A stretch of DNA of 7,563 nucleotides from Candidatus Liptonbacteria bacterium (GTDB lineage Bacteria > Patescibacteriota > Minisyncoccia > UBA6257 > 2-01-FULL-56-20): assembly GCA_016212635.1 (NCBI GenBank), contig JACRFR010000024.1, forward strand, positions 1-7,563. The letters run 5' to 3'. Of this stretch, positions 5,549 through 7,563 are shown in pieces (the first letter of the stretch is position 1; every line of letters begins with the position of its first letter). The notes under the pieces were generated by a model. The model ran no database searches, was not told where the DNA came from, and saw only the letters and a program-made list of their open reading frames with translations. A program made the position numbers and the translations under genes.

Positions 5549-5997
5549 ACCCTACTCGCTACTCGCTACTCGCTACTCGCTTCCCATCCCTCACTTCTCG
5601 CTCTTCGCTCTTCGCTTCCCGTTCCGGCTATGTGGCCCTGGTTACCACGCTGATAGTGATTGTGGTGATGCTGGCCATGGTCTTCACTATTAGTTTAACC
5701 TCCTATATGGGCCGGGTGGATGTCTCGCTAAGTTCTTATCAGGAACAAAGCCGCGGTTTGGCCCAGGCGTGCTTGGAGACGGCGCGCTATCGGCTGGTCC
5801 AGAATCCGGCCTATGCCGGCAACGAAACCGTAACCGTGGCCAGCAGCACCTGCCGCATCGTTTCCGTAACCGCCTCCAGTTCTCAAAAGATCGTCTTGAC
5901 CCAGGGCCAGTTCCAGCAAAGTTACAGCAACCTGCGCACGACTCTAAATAGCGGCGATCTTTCCTTAGTAGGCACGGAAGAATTGAAAAACTTTTAG
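5500..5997 (+). CDS. PilX/GspK-like minor pilin without Glu5
   Basis: This 165-residue protein has a long leader, then RSG|YVALV: likely cleavage after Gly43, Tyr at +1, and Val48 where other pilins have Glu5. The hydrophobic helix spans about 45-68. Lack of Glu5 is a known property of GspK, the tip-most T2SS pseudopilin, and some PilX relatives have similar GxALV starts. Cys91 and Cys118 could form a disulfide in the head. At 165 residues it is far smaller than a full GspK, so PilX-like may be the better name. Leader residues 1-16 match the preceding gene exactly; residues 17-40 come from a heptamer array. The ribosome binding site is supplied by the 97-bp repeat. It is the last intact gene of the row. 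Confidence 0.75.
   Translation: MKKENGAKSGTANSGRNPTRYSLLATRFPSLTSRSSLFASRSGYVALVTTLIVIVVMLAMVFTISLTSYMGRVDVSLSSYQEQSRGLAQACLETARYRLVQNPAYAGNETVTVASSTCRIVSVTASSSQKIVLTQGQFQQSYSNLRTTLNSGDLSLVGTEELKNF
5550..5619 (+). repeat. Ten-unit heptamer array in the PilX/GspK-like leader
   Basis: Ten 7-bp units keep one register: CCCTACT, CGCTACT three times, CGCTTCC, CATCCCT, CACTTCT, CGCTCTT twice, CGCTTCC. This is the longest leader array in the window. It encodes most of residues 17-40, all upstream of the cleavage site. Confidence 0.9.
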
Positions 5998-6072
5998 GAC
6001 TCATTTAAAACTCAATTCTGACCCTTGATTCTCTTTTAGGGTTCATGCCCCGTCAGCTTGCTGCGTCCTCGG

Positions 6073-6160
6073 GTCATCCCGGAATTTTTCAGAGCTGTGA
6101 AAAATATCCGGGATCCATTCAGTATTCCCACCTGGATTCCGGCTCCAGGGCCGGAATGAC
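6073..6160. repeat. REPIN-like GTCAT...ATGAC element, copy 2
   Basis: It begins GTCATCCCGG and ends CCGGAATGAC. The first hairpin pairs 6076-6091 with 6098-6114, a 16-bp stem with one bulged A (6106). The second is ATTCCGGC (6136-6143) with GCCGGAAT (6150-6157). It has the same two-hairpin plan as 171-238, in the gene-free stretch 5998-6579. Confidence 0.65.
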
Positions 6161-6184
6161 ACCACTTGGGTAGTTTTCAGTTCA

Positions 6185-6208
6185 TACCTCGCAGCTTGCT
6201 GCGAGGTA
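6185..6208. repeat. 11-bp-arm near-perfect palindrome
   Basis: TACCTCGCAGC (6185-6195) and GCTGCGAGGTA (6198-6208) are perfectly complementary around TT. Part of it, CAGCTTGCTGCG, recurs at 6054-6065. No U-tract follows, so a terminator role is not supported. Confidence 0.55.
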
Positions 6209-6253
6209 GTTGATTTGTCGTTCCTGCGCCCCGGCATTCGCATCAAACTCCCG

Positions 6254-6283
6254 CCGCCGAAGCTTCGACGGGCAAGTCGGCGG
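6254..6283. repeat. GC-rich inverted repeat around GAAGCTTC
   Basis: CCGCCGA (6254-6260) pairs with TCGGCGG (6277-6283) around a core containing GAAGCTTC. I recall similar CCGCCGAAGCTT-type repeats as frequent in intergenic DNA of uncultivated bacteria, including Patescibacteria; that could not be checked here. Confidence 0.45.
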
Positions 6284-6297
6284 AGTAGGCAAAGTGG

Positions 6298-6368
6298 GAA
6301 TCTAGGATTTCTAGGCCTAGATTCAGGCTCCCCATATCAAATACGTGGCAGGCTTCGGCCGGAATGAC
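6298..6368. repeat. Degenerate GTCAT...ATGAC-type element, copy 3
   Basis: GAATCTAGG (6298-6306) pairs with CCTAGATTC (6316-6324). The 3' end GGCCGGAATGAC (6357-6368) matches the end of the element at 6073-6160. The 5' GTCAT end is not preserved, so this looks like a decayed copy. Confidence 0.45.
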
Positions 6369-6416
6369 AGACAAGCACGCAATTTCGTAGTCCGCAGCAA
6401 TTAGCGGTAGCACAAA

Positions 6417-6448
6417 TCACACGATTGGACGATCGGACAATCGTGTGA
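6417..6448. repeat. Hairpin with 11-bp perfect stem around a CGATCG core
   Basis: TCACACGATTG (6417-6427) pairs with CAATCGTGTGA (6438-6448) over a 10-nt loop that contains CGATCG. It lies 7 bp before the 38-bp palindrome and shares its ACGATCG core. Confidence 0.65.
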
Positions 6449-6455
6449 AATGGAT

Positions 6456-6493
6456 CATACACACAGTCCGACGATCGTCGGACTGTGTGTATG
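6456..6493. repeat. Perfect 38-bp palindrome
   Basis: CATACACACAGTCCGACGA (6456-6474) is followed with no loop by its exact reverse complement (6475-6493), centred on ACGATCGT. It lies 87 bp before the last pilin gene. No T-run follows. It may be an RNA hairpin acting as a terminator without a U-tract, a protein binding site, or a mobile palindrome. The palindrome is certain; its role is not. Confidence 0.9.
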
Positions 6494-6531
6494 GGACGGT
6501 GGCGAAACGTTGCGTCGAAGAAAGAATGGAG

Positions 6532-6561
6532 TGGTCAGAAGACCAGGGAACAGGGTATACT
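6532..6561 (+). promoter_or_regulatory. Sigma-70-like promoter for the last pilin
   Basis: TGGTCA (6532-6537, four of six matches to TTGACA) and TATACT (6556-6561, five of six to TATAAT) are separated by 18 bp. Transcription would start near 6568, about 12 nt before the ATG at 6580, and no Shine-Dalgarno is visible. TGGTC-AGAA-GACCA overlaps the -35 box and may be an operator. It would allow the shaft-type pilin to be expressed apart from the minor pilins. Confidence 0.45.
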
Positions 6562-6573
6562 TATTCCAATAAG
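6560..6573. promoter_or_regulatory. Dyad CTTATT-CC-AATAAG at the presumed start site
   Basis: A perfect 6-bp inverted repeat with a 2-bp centre lies between the -10 box and the start codon, where a repressor would block transcription. It is too tight to be an RNA hairpin. No regulator is known from the window. Confidence 0.3.
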
Positions 6574-6574
6574 T

Positions 6575-6593
6575 TTTCCATGCGACAATTTCT
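6575..6593 (+). repeat. 19-bp start-codon repeat, copy 2
   Basis: Identical to 2828-2846. It supplies the ATG and first codons of the broken pilin leader, which then continues with heptamers CGCTCTT and CGCTCCC (6606-6619). Confidence 0.8.
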
Positions 6594-6653
6594 AAAACAG
6601 CTTTTCGCTCTTCGCTCCCTTGTCCGCCGCAGCCCCGCCCGCCGCCCGCCTCT

Positions 6654-6683
6654 TCCGCCGGAGGCGGATCCTCCTCTGGAGGA
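6654..6683. repeat. Two tandem small hairpins inside the broken pilin leader
   Basis: TCCGCC-GGA-GGCGGA (6654-6668) is followed at once by TCCTCC-TCT-GGAGGA (6669-6683). Both lie in the coding leader (PEADPPLED), the only leader with non-heptamer repeat material. This looks like a small palindromic insertion in frame. Confidence 0.6.
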
Positions 6684-6708
6684 CACTTCTCGCGGGGGCT
6701 TCACCCTC
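6684..6708 (+). repeat. 25-bp shared tract at the cleavage motif, copy 2
   Basis: Identical to 4973-4997 in the GspJ-like gene. The identity ends at 6708, and the next codon is the premature TGA. Confidence 0.85.
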
Positions 6709-7140
6709 TGAGAGCTGATAGTCGCGGTGGCTCTAGTCGTGGTTTTGACCGGAGTGCTTTTCGTCCTGGTCAATCCTACCCAACAGTTACAGAAAGGCCG
6801 GAATCAAGCGCGGCGGGCCCACCTTCAGATAATCCTGGGGGCGGTCGGTCAGAATATCGCGGACAATCGGGGCACATTCAATTGCGCCACGGGTGCCCTG
6901 CCGACTTCCACTAAAAAGTTGGCGATAGGCGGAGGCAATTATGATATTGCTGGCTGTCTGGTACCGGCCTACTTGCCGAATCTGCCCTTTGATCCTTTTG
7001 CCGCGGGCGCGCATTATGCCTCCAACGCCGATTATGATACCGGCTACTATATCATACAAAGCGCGACCACCAGCCGCGTAACCGCCACCGCCCCCTCCGC
7101 GGAGCTGGGGGATGCCATCACGTATACCCGCTAACGGATT

Positions 7141-7176
7141 TACTAAAGTTCTCTACGATCGTAGAGAACTTTAGTA
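7141..7176. terminator. Perfect 36-bp palindrome between convergent genes
   Basis: TACTAAAGTTCTCTACGA (7141-7158) abuts its exact reverse complement (7159-7176), again centred on ACGATCGT. It lies 6 bp after the pilin stop and 11 bp from the dnaX stop, so it is placed to act as a two-way terminator. There is no strong U-tract on either side, so the mechanism is uncertain. Confidence 0.6.
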
Positions 7177-7187
7177 GAAAGGGAAGC

Positions 7188-7563
7188 TCAGGAACTGGCT
7201 TGCAGGTGTTCCACTAGGGCCAGCTCCAGGGGGATCAAAGCGAAGGGGGAGTAGCGCATCTCGGCGTAGGCGCGGATCAGGGAGCGAACGAACTTGGCAT
7301 GGCGTTCCGGTGAGACCTTCTTGGCCAACTCGGCCGCGCGAGCCAGCTCCTCCGCGGTTAGCTCCGCTTGGATCACGGCGGCCAGTTTGGGATCCGCGGC
7401 CAAGGCGATAACTTTTCGAAAATAATGGATCAAATCGCGGGTCAGCTGTACCGCGCTCGCGCCCTCTTCTTGGATTTTAGCCAGATGGCCCAGGGCGGCG
7501 GGTAGGTCTCCATTCAGGATATTCCGGGTTAACTCTTCCACTCGGCCCAGGCCGACCCGGCCG
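7188..7563 (-). CDS. dnaX: DNA polymerase III gamma/tau subunit, C-terminal fragment
   Basis: The last 124 residues of a protein on the reverse strand; its 5' part lies beyond the window. Landmarks fit domain III of DnaX, which joins the clamp-loader ring: VEELTRNILNGDLPAALGHL, EEGASAVQLTRDLIHYFRKV, a helix with LTAEELARAAELAKKVSPE, then RYSPFALIPLELALVEHL. The protein ends soon after this domain, so it is a short gamma-like form without the long tau tail. It ends in TGA, which argues that TGA is a normal stop here. It converges on the pilin cluster and shares no operon with it. The call is from recall of the family's C-terminal pattern. Confidence 0.8.
   Translation of the reverse strand, partial: GRVGLGRVEELTRNILNGDLPAALGHLAKIQEEGASAVQLTRDLIHYFRKVIALAADPKLAAVIQAELTAEELARAAELAKKVSPERHAKFVRSLIRAYAEMRYSPFALIPLELALVEHLQASS

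Larger units (their letters stand above)
6580..7134 (+). pseudogene. GspG/major-pilin-like prepilin interrupted by TGA
   Basis: Read through the stop, this is a 184-codon prepilin. A 40-residue leader ends SRGG|FTL, then TGA (6709-6711, codon 44), then ELIVAVALVVVLTGVLFVLV, a textbook pilin helix with Glu at position 5. The head has Cys102 and Cys126, a possible disulfide. Its C-terminal part (PNLPFDPFAAG, then DTGYYIIQSATTSRVTATAPSAELG) resembles GspG or major pilins. Nothing else is damaged and the frame stays open to TAA. GTG at 6727 could restart translation but would yield a protein with no leader, so it would not be processed. A Leu codon TTA is one base from TGA and would restore FTLLE as in the GspJ-like gene. 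Options are a recent null mutation, a sequencing or assembly error, or stop readthrough. It has its own likely promoter. Confidence 0.8.

Noticed and set aside
2776..5619. Regular short repeats taken as a CRISPR array.
   Set aside because: The unit is 7 bp with no spacers, and the repeats are tandem. No cas genes are present.
6459..6476. ACAGTCCGACGATC resembles the 3' part of a common small-RNA sequencing adapter.
   Set aside because: It is one half of a perfect 38-bp palindrome inside continuous sequence. A second palindrome at 7141-7176 shares the same core but not the adapter arm. Chance resemblance is likelier, though raw reads would settle it.
5998..6579. Small genes in the stretch before the last pilin.
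   Set aside because: Open frames here coincide with palindromic elements, show no recognisable protein and have no ribosome binding sites. The stretch holds repeats and a promoter only.
6709..6711. UGA recoded as Gly, as in Gracilibacteria and Absconditabacteria, or as Trp.
   Set aside because: TGA ends the propeller pilin (4831-4833) and dnaX (7188-7190), no other gene has an internal TGA, Trp uses TGG, and those lineages are known for low G+C.
6703..6715. Programmed frameshift at CTC-TGA, similar to the prfB site.
   Set aside because: The +1 frame stops two codons later, and the -1 frame, though open, is not hydrophobic. Only reading through in frame gives a pilin helix.

Overview
The window holds one type IV pilus / type II secretion-like (T4P/T2SS) assembly cluster on the + strand, facing the 3' end of a dnaX gene on the - strand. 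It is G+C-rich (above half, by eye). Three things suggest an uncultivated Patescibacteria/CPR-type bacterium: compact ATPase–platform–minor-pilin genes, short-repeat-ridden intergenic DNA, and pilins with repetitive leaders. This is inference from style; no marker gene is present. TGA ends at least two intact genes and TGG encodes Trp, so the standard code appears to apply.

Layout. 1-457: no gene; a structured hairpin with a U-tract, a nested inverted-repeat element, an 18-bp-periodic repeat with competing hairpins, and a possible promoter abutting the first start codon. 458-2768: a PilB/GspE-like ATPase and a PilC/GspF-like platform protein, overlapping by 8 bp. 2833-5997: four prepilin-like genes whose order and features resemble GspH, GspI, GspJ and GspK; the GspI-like one is fused to a beta-propeller of LVIVD-type repeats. 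5998-6579: no gene; GTCAT...ATGAC repeat elements, hairpins, a perfect 38-bp palindrome and a likely promoter. 6580-7134: a GspG/major-pilin-like gene broken by TGA at the codon just before the conserved Glu of the prepilin motif. 7141-7176: a perfect 36-bp palindrome between convergent genes. 7188-7563: dnaX 3' end.

How it fits together. PilB would power assembly on PilC, the H/I/J/K-like minor pilins would form the priming or tip complex carrying the propeller, and the last pilin would build the shaft. Prepilin peptidase, PilM/N/O, PilT and an outer-membrane secretin are not in the window.

The most unusual signal is in the pilin leaders. All five prepilin genes carry 7-nt repeat units (consensus about CGCTNYT) between the start codon and the cleavage site: long arrays in four of them and a two-unit remnant in the fifth. 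Seven is not a multiple of three, so a one-unit change would switch the pilin off, while an in-frame change would be erased by leader cleavage. Leader segments are also shared between genes (perfect tracts of 97, 25 and 19 bp), and the nonsense codon in the last pilin lies exactly at the end of one such tract. Together this looks like a repeat-driven, recombining leader system for pilin expression; that reading is a hypothesis. The ATPase also has an altered Walker A motif (Asn for Thr after the Lys).
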